Shown piece by piece: positions 34,883-43,311 of a stretch of DNA of 64,000 nt (positions are counted from its first letter, which is position 1; the number at the start of each line of letters is the position of its first letter). The stretch comes from a bacterium (GTDB lineage: Bacteria; Actinomycetota; Acidimicrobiia; Acidimicrobiales; Bin134). The DNA lies in assembly GCA_026705465.1 (NCBI GenBank), contig JAPPAP010000032.1:128693-192692 (forward strand), read 5' to 3'. Both the position numbers and the translations under genes were made by a program. The notes under the pieces were generated by a model. That model saw only the letters and a list, made by a program, of their open reading frames with translations. It searched no databases and was not told the origin of the DNA.

Positions 34883-36181
34883 TCATACCTGCCTGTCGAT
34901 CTCCTCAATCGTCTCCAAGATGGCGGTCACGCCCTCGTCGATCTCCTCCTCGGTCACGTCCAGCATGGGGGTGATCCGCAGGGCGTTTCCGTAGAGGCCT
35001 CCCTTGCCCACCAGCAGCCCCCGCCGCTTGCAGCCCTCCAGCAGTTCGCCGGCCCGATTGGCGTCGGGCTGAATGGAACCCGGTTCTACGATCTCAATGG
35101 CCTGCATAAGGCCCTTGCCCCGCAGCTCGATGATCCAAGGCGTCTTCTCGGCCACTGGCCGCAGGGCGTCGGCCAGCCGCTTTCCCATGCGCCGGGCGTT
35201 GCCCTGGAGATCGTTCTCTTGCACGTATCTCAACGTGGCCAACCCCGCCGCGGTCGACAACGGGTTCCCGCCAAATGTGGAGAAGCTCAGGGCTGAGATC
35301 GTGTCCATAATCTCGGCTCGGGCCACGATGCCGGCCAGCGTGATCCCGTTGCCCACGCCCTTGGCGAAGGTGAGCATGTCGGGGACGATGTCGTGGGCCT
35401 GGTAGCCCCAGAAGTGCTCGCCAGTGCGCCCCCAGCCGGTTTGCACTTCATCGGTCACGAACAGGATTCCCCGATTGGCCAGCACCTTGTGCATCGACCC
35501 GAAGAAACCGTCCGGCGGGGTGGCGAACCCGCCGACCCCCTGGATGGGCTCGGCGATGAGACAGGCCGCTTCCCCGGTCGTCATCATGTCGATGACCTGC
35601 CGGAGGTCGTCGGTGCAGGCCTCGGTGAACTCGTCGTCGTCCAGGTGCCGGAAGGGGCTGCGCAGCTGATACGCCCCGTGGACGAAGTGCACCGCCAGCC
35701 CCGACAGCGCGGTCGACGACCACGACGAGTGCGAGGTGATGGCCTGTGCGGTGAACGAGCGGCCGTGGTAGCTGTTGCGCATGGCCAGCACCTCGTTGGA
35801 CTTGCGGTAGCTGGTGGCCAGGAGAATGGCGGTGTCGTTGGCCTCGCTCCCCGACGTGGTGAAGAACACCCGGGCGTCGGGGATGCCGCTGATGGCCGCG
35901 ATCTCCTCGGCCAACTCGATCATCGGCTCGCAGAGATACAGCGTAGAGGTGTGCAGAACCTTGGTGGCCTGCTCCTGGATGGCCGTGGTGACCGCAGGGT
36001 TGTTGTGCCCCACCATGGTGGTGAGCACACCGCCGAAGAAGTCGAGGTACCGGTTGCCCTCGACATCCCACACATAGCTCCCCTGGCCTTGCTCGATGCT
36101 GATGGGCTCGGCGTAGAGCGGCTTGACGTAGGAGGGCAGAATCGCCCGATAGCGCTGATGCAGGTCGGCATTCGTGGTCAC
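34883..36181 (-). CDS. class III aminotransferase (beta-alanine type)
   Basis: A 432-residue PLP-dependent class III omega-aminotransferase resembling AGXT2: GQGSYVWDVEGNRYLDFFGGVLTTMVGHNNP, FFTTSGSEANDTA, LFVTDEVQTGWGRTG and the Schiff-base Lys in LTFAKGVGNGI. Pathway context makes beta-alanine (and 3-aminoisobutyrate) with pyruvate or glyoxylate the expected substrates. It begins at GTG (36181). The start region is tandemly duplicated just upstream. Confidence 0.9.
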   Translation of the reverse strand: MTTNADLHQRYRAILPSYVKPLYAEPISIEQGQGSYVWDVEGNRYLDFFGGVLTTMVGHNNPAVTTAIQEQATKVLHTSTLYLCEPMIELAEEIAAISGIPDARVFFTTSGSEANDTAILLATSYRKSNEVLAMRNSYHGRSFTAQAITSHSSWSSTALSGLAVHFVHGAYQLRSPFRHLDDDEFTEACTDDLRQVIDMMTTGEAACLIAEPIQGVGGFATPPDGFFGSMHKVLANRGILFVTDEVQTGWGRTGEHFWGYQAHDIVPDMLTFAKGVGNGITLAGIVARAEIMDTISALSFSTFGGNPLSTAAGLATLRYVQENDLQGNARRMGKRLADALRPVAEKTPWIIELRGKGLMQAIEIVEPGSIQPDANRAGELLEGCKRRGLLVGKGGLYGNALRITPMLDVTEEEIDEGVTAILETIEEIDRQV

Positions 36182-36234
36182 GACAGCTGACTCATGTGCA
36201 AATCGGCGTTGGTGGTCACAGCGGCTGACTTATG
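36158..36234. repeat. 38-bp tandem duplication over the aminotransferase start
   Basis: Segments 36158-36196 and 36196-36234 match at 30 of 39 positions. On the minus strand the upstream copy reads GTG then codons for TTNADLH, as in the real gene, but with synonymous changes at five codons. It then runs to a TGA that overlaps the true GTG. Confidence 0.8.
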
Positions 36235-37072
36235 CCTCGGTGAGGGGCCCGTACATGTCGGGGCGGCGATCGCGGTAGAAGGCCCAGAGGGAGCGGATCT
36301 CGTCGATCATGGCCAAGTCCAGGTCGCGGATCACCAGTTCTTCTTCTTGGTCCGATGCCGGATCTTCCACGAACTGGCCCCGCGGGTTGGCGAAGTAAGA
36401 CGTGCCGTAGAAGTCGTTGTCGCCCAGCGACTCCACACCCACTCGGTTGATGGCCCCGACGAAGTACATGTTGGCCGCGGCCGACGCCGTCTGCTCGAGC
36501 TTCCACAGATACGCCGACAGACCCCGGCTGGTGGCCGAGGGGTTGAACACCATTTGGGCTCCATTGATACCCAGGGCGCGCCACCCCTCAGGGAAGTGGC
36601 GGTCGTAGCAGATATAGACCCCGACTCGACCAACAGCGGTGTCAAACACCGGATAGCCGAGGTTGCCGGGGCGGAAGTAGAACTTCTCCCAGAAGCCCTT
36701 CACCTGGGGGATATGGGTCTTGCGATACTTGCCCAGGTAGGAGCCGTCGGCGTCGATGACCGCCGCGGTGTTGTACAAGAACCCCGGCTGTTCCTCCTCA
36801 TACATAGGCAGCACCAGAACCATGCCATGCTTGGCCGCAATCTCCTGGAACCGCTTGGTTGTGGGCCCGTCGGGGATGGCTTCGGCGTAGCTGTAGTAGT
36901 CGGCGTCCTGCACCTGGCAGAAATAGGGGCCGTTGAAAAGCTCTTGGAAGCACATGACCTGAGTTCCGGCCGCGGCAGCCTCGGCCACGTATTTCTCGTG
37001 CTGTTCGACCATGGACTCCTGATCACCGGTCCACGCGGCTTGCACAATTGCGGCCCTGACGACACTGGACAT
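36230..37072 (-). CDS. beta-ureidopropionase / nitrilase-superfamily amidase
   Basis: A 280-residue nitrilase-superfamily enzyme with the full triad: Glu44 (CFQELFNGPYF), Lys118 (KYRKTHIP) and Cys155 (YICYDRHFPEGWR). The wording GKYRKTHIPQVKGFWEKFYFRPGN is that of beta-ureidopropionase and N-carbamoylputrescine amidase relatives. In this operon it would cleave N-carbamoyl-beta-alanine to beta-alanine, CO2 and ammonia. It is the first gene of the leftward operon ending at 27048. Confidence 0.9.
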   Translation of the reverse strand: MSSVVRAAIVQAAWTGDQESMVEQHEKYVAEAAAAGTQVMCFQELFNGPYFCQVQDADYYSYAEAIPDGPTTKRFQEIAAKHGMVLVLPMYEEEQPGFLYNTAAVIDADGSYLGKYRKTHIPQVKGFWEKFYFRPGNLGYPVFDTAVGRVGVYICYDRHFPEGWRALGINGAQMVFNPSATSRGLSAYLWKLEQTASAAANMYFVGAINRVGVESLGDNDFYGTSYFANPRGQFVEDPASDQEEELVIRDLDLAMIDEIRSLWAFYRDRRPDMYGPLTEA

Positions 37073-37237
37073 GGGGCGCCTCCCAAGCTCATTACTACGG
37101 CGCTTTGAGGGGTTAAATGCCCACCAGCGCTGACTTAAGGAATAAACCTCCGATTATTGCCGATGCAGACCCCCTTCCGCCAGAGCCTCTTGCTCTACCT
37201 GGGGTTTTCGATGGAGTTCCCAATCGGGGAAACTCGA
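37073..37237. other. non-coding gap, probable promoter region of the pyrimidine operon
   Basis: This 165-bp gap between the Rieske gene stop and the ureidopropionase start holds no credible ORF. It must include the promoter for the 10-kb leftward operon if that operon is independent of the Rieske gene upstream. I see no clear hairpin or operator in it. Confidence 0.4.
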
Positions 37238-38509
37238 TTAATCCAGGGCCAGCACCCGGTCGAGCTCAGTGTGCATATTCACAAGTCGGCAGTCGAAGTC
37301 GCCCAACACCAGTTCGTCGATGCCGTCGGAGGCCATCCCGGCTTGGACCCGGCCGATTCCGTCGAGATCTTGGTTCACCACTTCGGCAATGACCGTCCCC
37401 TCGGGGAAGTGGATCATCTCCGGGAGCGTGCCCGACCCCGCCCGATCGCCGAGCCGGTGGAACAGCCAGAAGTCGAAGTGCGACTGTCCAACGTGGTCGC
37501 CGGGGCGAGCCCGGAAGATGGTGAACATGTCGCTGTGTACGTTCAGCACCACGTTGGGAAACACCAGATAGTGGTAGTCGTCGAGGATCTGCTCGTCGGT
37601 GTAGTGGCTGAAGTCCACTCCCTCGGCCGCCGCTCGGCCTCGCACGATGTCTACCGCCCAGTCCCGGGCGCTTTGACCGGCGAGCTCCACCTCGTCGTCG
37701 GGCTGGAGGCCCAGCATGGTGCTGTAGTTGTCCACGAAGGCCCGGGCCACCTCGTCTTGATCGGCGTCGGGGAAGCGGGGTGAGCCGATCCCCAGGGGGA
37801 TCTTCATCATGGAGTGGCCCCTGTCCCACAGCTCATAGGTGGTGTTGAGCGCATCCATGAAGCCCCGCAGGCCGGGATGCAGGCCTTCCAGGTGGTAGGC
37901 CTCATTGAAGGCGTCCACCGTGGTCTTCCAATTGCCGCCTAGCGGAATGGTCCAGCAGGCCGTCAGGGAACGCTCCCCCAGATTGAACGGGGCCAGTGTG
38001 TCGGGCACCGGATCGAGGAACTCATCGAGGTCAGGGCCGTCGGGCGATGGGTTGATGAACACCATCTGATGCCAAGTGCCCAATCGCACCGGGGCCAGAG
38101 ACAGGTTCTCGTTGGCGACCACCCCGAAGTGCTTGCGGTACACGATCTCCTTCAGAGAGCCGTCCAGGCCGTAGCACCAGTCGTGAAACCCGCAGCGGAG
38201 TTCATCGGCGTTTCCCTTGCCCTCGCACAGCTGGAATCCCCGATGGCGACAGGCGTTGTGAAACGCCCGCAGCTCTCCGTCGTGGCCCCGCACCACCAGA
38301 TAGCTCTGGTCGCCCATGCGGTACTCAAACCAGTCGCCGGGTTCGGCCACATCGCTAGTCAAACAAGCCAGCTGCCAGGTCGACGGCCACAACCGCTGGC
38401 GCTCCAGCTCGGCATATTCCTCTTCCAGGTAGCGGCCTTTGGGCAACCGAGACGGGATGCCATCGCCGTTGCCTTGGCGAATCTGGTAGCGGTCCAAGTC
38501 GATACCCAT
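37238..38509 (-). CDS. Rieske non-heme iron oxygenase, alpha subunit
   Basis: A 423-residue ring-hydroxylating-type oxygenase. Rieske ligands Cys87-x-His89 (NACRHRGF) and Cys106-x2-His109 (CGFHDWCYG); mononuclear iron ligands His206 and His211 in FNEAYHLEGLH with the linking Asp199. The family hydroxylates or demethylates aromatic and N-methyl compounds using a reductase; none is encoded here. It lies upstream of the pyrimidine operon and 13 bp downstream of an amidohydrolase on the same strand. Substrate unknown. Confidence 0.92.
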   Translation of the reverse strand: MGIDLDRYQIRQGNGDGIPSRLPKGRYLEEEYAELERQRLWPSTWQLACLTSDVAEPGDWFEYRMGDQSYLVVRGHDGELRAFHNACRHRGFQLCEGKGNADELRCGFHDWCYGLDGSLKEIVYRKHFGVVANENLSLAPVRLGTWHQMVFINPSPDGPDLDEFLDPVPDTLAPFNLGERSLTACWTIPLGGNWKTTVDAFNEAYHLEGLHPGLRGFMDALNTTYELWDRGHSMMKIPLGIGSPRFPDADQDEVARAFVDNYSTMLGLQPDDEVELAGQSARDWAVDIVRGRAAAEGVDFSHYTDEQILDDYHYLVFPNVVLNVHSDMFTIFRARPGDHVGQSHFDFWLFHRLGDRAGSGTLPEMIHFPEGTVIAEVVNQDLDGIGRVQAGMASDGIDELVLGDFDCRLVNMHTELDRVLALD

Positions 38510-38522
38510 GGCCAGTGGAGTG

Positions 38523-40268
38523 CTATCGGGCGCCGCGCACCAGCCGACCCGGGCGGGCCCCGGTGTCGTTGCCGCGGCTGCGGGTCACCTCGCCGGCCAC
38601 CACAGTGGCCACATAGCCGTCTGCCCGCTGGTCGAGGCGGCGGCCACCGGCGGGGAGGTCATGGACCACCCGGGGAGAGCGCAGGGTCAGCGCCTGATGG
38701 TCGATCACATTGGCATCGGCCCGTTTGCCCACTTCAAGCGTTCCCCGGTCGCCCAGCCCGTAGAGGGTGGCGGTGTCGTGAGTCTGCTTCTTCACCACCC
38801 ACTCCAGGGAGAGCTGCTCGCCCCGGGTGCGGTCCCTGGTCCAGTGGGTGAGCATGAAGGTGGGAATCGAGGCGTCGCAGATCATGCCGCAATGGGCCCC
38901 GCCGTCCGACAACCCCGACACACCGGCGGGATGCAGCAGCTGCTCTCGGATGACGTCGTGGTTCTCCTCCACGTAGTTGAACATGGGCAGCATCATCAGA
39001 GAGTGCCCGTCTTCTTCCAGGTAGAGGTCGTAAAGCATCTCGAATGGGTCCACCCCTCGTTGGGTGGCCATGGCGGTCACCGTCCGGTCGTTGGTGGGCT
39101 CATAGTCGGGCGGATCGCCGATCACATACAGCTTGTGGATCATCGACGCCACCATGCTGGGCATCTGGTCGAACAGCACCGTCGGGTCGGGGGGCAGATC
39201 ATCCTCGGCCAAGATTGCGGCCCTAACCGACGGCTTGCGCAGCTCGGCCACCAGTTCGTCGAAAGGCAGATGGGCCAGCGACGCAAAGGTGGGCCGCTTG
39301 GCAAAGGCGTGGTTGGTTTGAAGGCCAATGAGCATTCCGAACGGGCGACCCGCGATCTGGGGGTACACCCGGGCACCTTCGTCAACCGCCCGCAGCGACT
39401 GGTCCATCATCTCGCGCCACAAGTCAGGAGCAGCCTCAAGCTGCAATAGGGCAAAAGACACCGGCACGTTGAAGCGGGCCGACAGGCGCCGCATCCAGTC
39501 CATCTCCTTGGGCGGGGCCACCAAATCGAGGCCCGCGGCACCGGCGGGGGCCAGTTCGAACACCCCGGATCCGGCATCGGCCAGCGCTTGGCCCAAGCCG
39601 AACAGTTCGTCTTCGGCGGCGAAGGTGCCCGGCACCGGCTCGCCGTCGATAGCCCGATGGCCGAGAGTGCGGGATGTGGATACTCCCAGCGCGCCAGCCT
39701 CGATGGCCTCGCGAACGATGGCGTACATGGCCTCGATGTCTTCGGGGTTGGCCGGCTCATTCTTCGCCCCCCGCTCCCCCATCACGTAGCCCCGCACCGC
39801 GCCGTGGGCCACCTGGGTGGCCACATCGATCGACAGACGGCGCTCGTCCAGAACGTCGAGGTACTCGGGGAAGCTTTCCCACCCCCAGGTAATGCCCTCG
39901 GCCAGGGCGGTGCCGGGGATGTCCTCCACGCCCTCCATGAGCTGGATGAGCCAGTCCTCTTTGCCGGGCGCCACCGGAGCGAAGCCAACCCCGCAGTTGC
40001 CCATCACCACGGTGGTCACACCGTGGTTGGACGACGGCTGGAGCATGTCGTCCCAAGTGACCTGGCCGTCGTAGTGGGTGTGGCAGTCCACGAACCCGGG
40101 GGTCACCAGCAGCCCGGTGGCGTCTATGGTCTCAGCCGCCTCGGGGGCGGGACCGCCGCTGCGGTCCACTACCGCCACCTTGCCGTCCTTGACTCCAATG
40201 TGGCCGGTAAACCGATCGGCACCGGTGCCGTCCACGATCGTGCCATTGGCGATGACCAGATCCAGCAT
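38523..40268 (-). CDS. D-aminoacylase-like amidohydrolase, copy 1
   Basis: A 581-residue amidohydrolase of the N-acyl-D-amino-acid deacylase / dihydroorotase-like group: LVIANGTIVDGTGADRFTGHIGVKDG, metal motif VDCHTHYDGQVTWDDML, SDGGAHCGMICDAS and the C-terminal beta-sandwich with ANVIDHQALTLRSPRVVHDLPAGGRR. Strongly similar across its length to the next upstream gene (40305-42032), so a tandem duplication. Neighbour of a Rieske oxygenase. The acylated substrate is unknown. Confidence 0.88.
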   Translation of the reverse strand: MLDLVIANGTIVDGTGADRFTGHIGVKDGKVAVVDRSGGPAPEAAETIDATGLLVTPGFVDCHTHYDGQVTWDDMLQPSSNHGVTTVVMGNCGVGFAPVAPGKEDWLIQLMEGVEDIPGTALAEGITWGWESFPEYLDVLDERRLSIDVATQVAHGAVRGYVMGERGAKNEPANPEDIEAMYAIVREAIEAGALGVSTSRTLGHRAIDGEPVPGTFAAEDELFGLGQALADAGSGVFELAPAGAAGLDLVAPPKEMDWMRRLSARFNVPVSFALLQLEAAPDLWREMMDQSLRAVDEGARVYPQIAGRPFGMLIGLQTNHAFAKRPTFASLAHLPFDELVAELRKPSVRAAILAEDDLPPDPTVLFDQMPSMVASMIHKLYVIGDPPDYEPTNDRTVTAMATQRGVDPFEMLYDLYLEEDGHSLMMLPMFNYVEENHDVIREQLLHPAGVSGLSDGGAHCGMICDASIPTFMLTHWTRDRTRGEQLSLEWVVKKQTHDTATLYGLGDRGTLEVGKRADANVIDHQALTLRSPRVVHDLPAGGRRLDQRADGYVATVVAGEVTRSRGNDTGARPGRLVRGAR

Positions 40269-40304
40269 GGTCTTACCTCACTGTCTTGCTGTTGGCGTTT
40301 CTTT

Positions 40305-42032
40305 CTAGGCGCCCGCCCGAAGCAGCTTGCCGGGGCGGGCCCCGGTGTCCTCACCGTTGCGGCGAATGACCTCCCCGCTGACCAGGGTGGCCACGTATCC
40401 GGTCGCCCTTTGATCGAAGCGACGACCCCCTGCGGGCAAATCGGCCACCAGCTTGGGCGGGTGCAACGTGAGCCGCTCGTGGTCGATGATGTTCAGGTCG
40501 GCCTTCATGCCCGGCTCCACCGTTCCCCGGTCGGTGAGGCCGAACAGCCGGGCGGTGTCGCGCGACTGCTTTTGCACCACATACTCCAAGGGGAGCTTCT
40601 CGCCCCGCTGGCGGTCGCGGGCCCAGAAGGTGAGCAGCCAAGTGGGCATGGAGGCGTCGCAGATCGCCCCGCAGTGGGCCCCGCCGTCGGACAGCCCTGA
40701 CACCCCGGATGGGTGGAGGAACATCTCTCGGACCGCGTCGGCGTTGCCGTGGCTGTAGTTGAGGAACGGGAACAGCAGCAGCGCCCGGCCGTCGTCTCCC
40801 AACAGCAGGTCGTACAGCAAGTCCTCGGTTTCCCGGCCTTGGGCCTCGGCAATGGCGGCCACCGACCGCTCGGGGCCGGGCTCGTAGTCGGGGGGATCGC
40901 CCAGCACGTAGATCCGATGGAGCTGGGTGCCCATGTACTCGGCGAACTGGTTGGTGAACGAGCTCTCCTCCGACAGGATCGCTGCTTTGCGCTCAGGACG
41001 GCGCAGCTCGGCCACCAGCTCATCCAGGGGCAGCTCGGCAATCTCGGCGAAGCTGGGCCGGCTGCTGAAGGCGTGGTTGGTCTGAAGCCCGATCAGGATG
41101 CCGTTGCAGCGGGGAGCCACCTGGGGATGGAGCTGGGCTCCCTCGGCCACTGCATCGGCCGACAGGTCCATGATCTCCCGCCACAGCTCGGGGGCAGCGT
41201 CCACCTGCACCAGGGCGAAGGTAACCGGACGGCCGGTGGCAGCCGACAGGCGGCGCATCCAGTCGACCTCCTTGTGGGGAGCGGCCAAGTCCTCGCCGAC
41301 CACTCCGGCGGGGGCCAGCTCGTACAGGCCGTGGCCCACCTCGGTCAGCGCCTCGCCGATGCCGAACAGCTCGTCTTCAGCCGCATAGGTGCCGGGTACC
41401 GGTTCGCCGTCGATGGCCATGTGGGCGATGGTGCGAGACGTGGAGAAGCCAAAGGCCCCGGCTCGCAGCGCCTCGGCCACAATCTCCCGCATCTTGGCGA
41501 TGTCCTCAGGGGTGGCCAGCTCGTTCTTTGCCCCGCGTTCCCCCATCACATAGGCCCGCACCGCGCCATGGGGCACTTGGCAGCCGATGTCAAGTGACAG
41601 GGGCTTGCGCTCCAAGGCGTCGAGGTACTCGGGGAATGTCTCCCACTCCCAGGTGATCCCCTCCGACAGAGCGGCACCGGGAATATCCTCTACACCCTCC
41701 ATGAGCTGGATGAGCCACTCCTCGGTGCCGGGACGCACCGGGGCGAAGCCCACCCCGCAATTGCCCATCATCACCGTGGTCACGCCGTGGTGAGCAGAGG
41801 GCTCCAGAATCGGATCCCAGGTAACTTGGCCGTCGTAGTGGGTGTGGCAGTCGACAAATCCGGGAGTCACCAGCAGTCCGGCAGCGTCGATAACCTCGCT
41901 GCCCTCCAGATCGGGGCTCCCACCGGGGTACACCCCCGCGATTCGGTCCCCATCGATGGCCACATCCCCGGTGAACGGCTCACCCCCGGTGCCGTCCACA
42001 ATCAATCCGCCCTTGATCACCAGGTCGTGCAT
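40305..42032 (-). CDS. D-aminoacylase-like amidohydrolase, copy 2
   Basis: A 575-residue paralogue of 38523-40268 with the same landmarks: LVIKGGLIVDGTGGEPFTGDVAIDGD, VDCHTHYDGQVTWDPIL, ATSRTI-like strand FGFSTSRTIAHMAIDGEPVPGT, SDGGAHCGAICDAS. Copies differ mostly in surface segments and in the lengths of two loops. It starts 98 bp from the divergent selenoprotein arsC gene. Specificities may differ, giving two activities towards related N-acyl or cyclic ureido substrates. Confidence 0.88.
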   Translation of the reverse strand: MHDLVIKGGLIVDGTGGEPFTGDVAIDGDRIAGVYPGGSPDLEGSEVIDAAGLLVTPGFVDCHTHYDGQVTWDPILEPSAHHGVTTVMMGNCGVGFAPVRPGTEEWLIQLMEGVEDIPGAALSEGITWEWETFPEYLDALERKPLSLDIGCQVPHGAVRAYVMGERGAKNELATPEDIAKMREIVAEALRAGAFGFSTSRTIAHMAIDGEPVPGTYAAEDELFGIGEALTEVGHGLYELAPAGVVGEDLAAPHKEVDWMRRLSAATGRPVTFALVQVDAAPELWREIMDLSADAVAEGAQLHPQVAPRCNGILIGLQTNHAFSSRPSFAEIAELPLDELVAELRRPERKAAILSEESSFTNQFAEYMGTQLHRIYVLGDPPDYEPGPERSVAAIAEAQGRETEDLLYDLLLGDDGRALLLFPFLNYSHGNADAVREMFLHPSGVSGLSDGGAHCGAICDASMPTWLLTFWARDRQRGEKLPLEYVVQKQSRDTARLFGLTDRGTVEPGMKADLNIIDHERLTLHPPKLVADLPAGGRRFDQRATGYVATLVSGEVIRRNGEDTGARPGKLLRAGA

Positions 42033-42130
42033 ACAGCCATGCTAGAGGGTGATGTGTTCAACCGCCGATCCGCGCCTCCAACAAATCGGTCAGAACAGAA
42101 GCAATCCCAGGACTGAGATAACGTCGGGGG

Positions 42131-42481
42131 ATGGCTGAGATCGTCGTGTATCACAACCCCGGTTGAGGCAAGTCCCGGGGCGCGCTCGAGATCCTCGAGT
42201 CGCGCGGCGTCGAGTTCGACGTCGTCCAATATCTCAAGAATCCGCTAAGCCGAGACGACTTGGAGCGCTTCTTGGAGATGCTGCCCAACGAACCGGCCGA
42301 GCTGGTTCGAGAAGACGGCCACTTCAAGGATCTCGGGCTGAATATCAACGACTATCAGAGCACTGACGCCGTGGTCGACCTACTGATGGAGCATCCCAAG
42401 CTGATGCAACGGCCGATCGTCGTCCGGGGTGATCAAGCCGTCATTGCCCGCCCCTCGGAATTGGTTGAAGAGCTGTTGTGA
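42131..42481 (+). CDS. arsC: ArsC-family arsenate reductase with in-frame TGA at Cys12 (predicted selenoprotein)
   Basis: Reading from the ATG at 42131 gives MAEIVVYHNPG, then TGA at 42164-42166 as codon 12, then GKSRGALEILESRG and an uninterrupted frame to TGA at 42479-42481 (116 residues). E. coli plasmid R773 ArsC reads YHNPACGTSR with catalytic Cys12, so the TGA sits exactly on the nucleophile. Arg60 (AELVR), Arg94 (MQRPIVV) and Arg107 (IARPSELV), the arsenate-binding residues, fall at identical numbers. A strong hairpin follows the TGA. I infer selenocysteine. Without recoding only a truncated product of 11 residues would form. It could also be a nonsense mutation or a Spx/YffB-like relative. 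Confidence 0.85.
42181..42204 (+). promoter_or_regulatory. candidate bacterial SECIS hairpin
   Basis: CGCGCTCGAG (42181-42190) pairs with CTCGAG-T-CGCG (42194-42204) through ten base pairs with one bulged T, leaving apical ATC (or GATCC if the closing pair opens, which puts G first in the loop). The loop begins 24 nt after the TGA at 42164-42166, inside the 16-37 nt window described for bacterial SECIS elements. It lies inside the coding region, as bacterial SECIS elements do. Confidence 0.65.
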
Positions 42482-43311
42482 GGCTTTGGTGGACCGGAGG
42501 ATCCGAAGGGGTGGATCGGGCGGAAGCCGAATCGATTCGCGCCATGCATCGATCCGATGTCGCATCTGCCACATCCCCCCGATCCAAGCCACTCAAGCAG
42601 CCACATGGCACCGAGGAGTTCCCCGAGGGCGCGACCATCGTGGCCGGGCCCGACGGAAAGCCTTACCCCGTGGCCGCGGTGTGGCGGCGGGCGCTGGCCC
42701 GGATAATCGATGCGGTCACCGTGTTCTTCATCCAGTGGATGCTCACCGTCATCCAGTTGCTGTGGTTCATGGACGACGTGTCCAATCGGTGGCAACCCGA
42801 GCCGTGGGGCCGGGCCACCGCCGCCATCCTGGGCTACATCTTCTTCCACTTCATGTACACGATGGTGTTCCTGCGCTGGAACGAGGGCCAGACCCCGGCC
42901 ATGGACCTCATGAAGCTGCGAGCGGTACGTACCAAAGACGGGAGCCACCTCGGTTTGGGCCGGTGCGGTGCCCGATGGCTGGTGGGCGGGGTGTCGTGGC
43001 TCGTCCCCCCCGTAGTGCTTGGCGGGATCATTGTGAATGCGGCCACCTACCTGACAGTCCCCTTCGAGCGCCGCCGCCGCACAGTGTCGGACTGGGTGGC
43101 CGGAACCACGGTCATCGCCTATGACCGCGACAAAGAAGATCCCGACGGGGAGCTCGAGGAAGTGCTGGATGAGTTCGGCCAGCCGATGTCGGTTCGGGAG
43201 CAGATCCGACGCAAGTACGGTCTCTTCGGGGGCCTGACCGGGATGGGAAGGCGGCTCGGCGACCGGTATCGGGATGACGGCAGATCACCGCGGGATTCCC
43301 AGAGGCATTGA
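42478..43311 (+). CDS. RDD-family membrane protein
   Basis: A 277-residue protein with the RDD pattern AVWRRALARIIDAVTVFFIQW, further membrane segments around RATAAILGYIFFHFMYTMVF and LVGGVSWLVPPVVLGGIIVNAA, and LGRCGARWLVGG as the conserved basic helix. The C-terminus (from about 215) is cytoplasmic and charged. The GTG at 42478 overlaps the arsC stop by 4 nt (GTGA), arguing for coupling; an ATG at 42544 is an alternative start. RDD proteins are often transport-related; coupling suggests a link to arsenic or selenium handling, but that is inference. Confidence 0.8.
   Translation: MRLWWTGGSEGVDRAEAESIRAMHRSDVASATSPRSKPLKQPHGTEEFPEGATIVAGPDGKPYPVAAVWRRALARIIDAVTVFFIQWMLTVIQLLWFMDDVSNRWQPEPWGRATAAILGYIFFHFMYTMVFLRWNEGQTPAMDLMKLRAVRTKDGSHLGLGRCGARWLVGGVSWLVPPVVLGGIIVNAATYLTVPFERRRRTVSDWVAGTTVIAYDRDKEDPDGELEEVLDEFGQPMSVREQIRRKYGLFGGLTGMGRRLGDRYRDDGRSPRDSQRH

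Noticed and set aside
42260-42481. Short arsC fragment starting at the internal ATG at 42260, treated as a complete 73-residue gene
   Set aside because: It would lack the active-site loop and first strand; the frame extends upstream through TGA to a full ArsC start with all conserved residues.
42131-42481. arsC as an ordinary nonsense pseudogene
   Set aside because: Kept only as an alternative: the stop lies exactly at the catalytic residue, the remaining frame is intact, and a SECIS-like hairpin follows.
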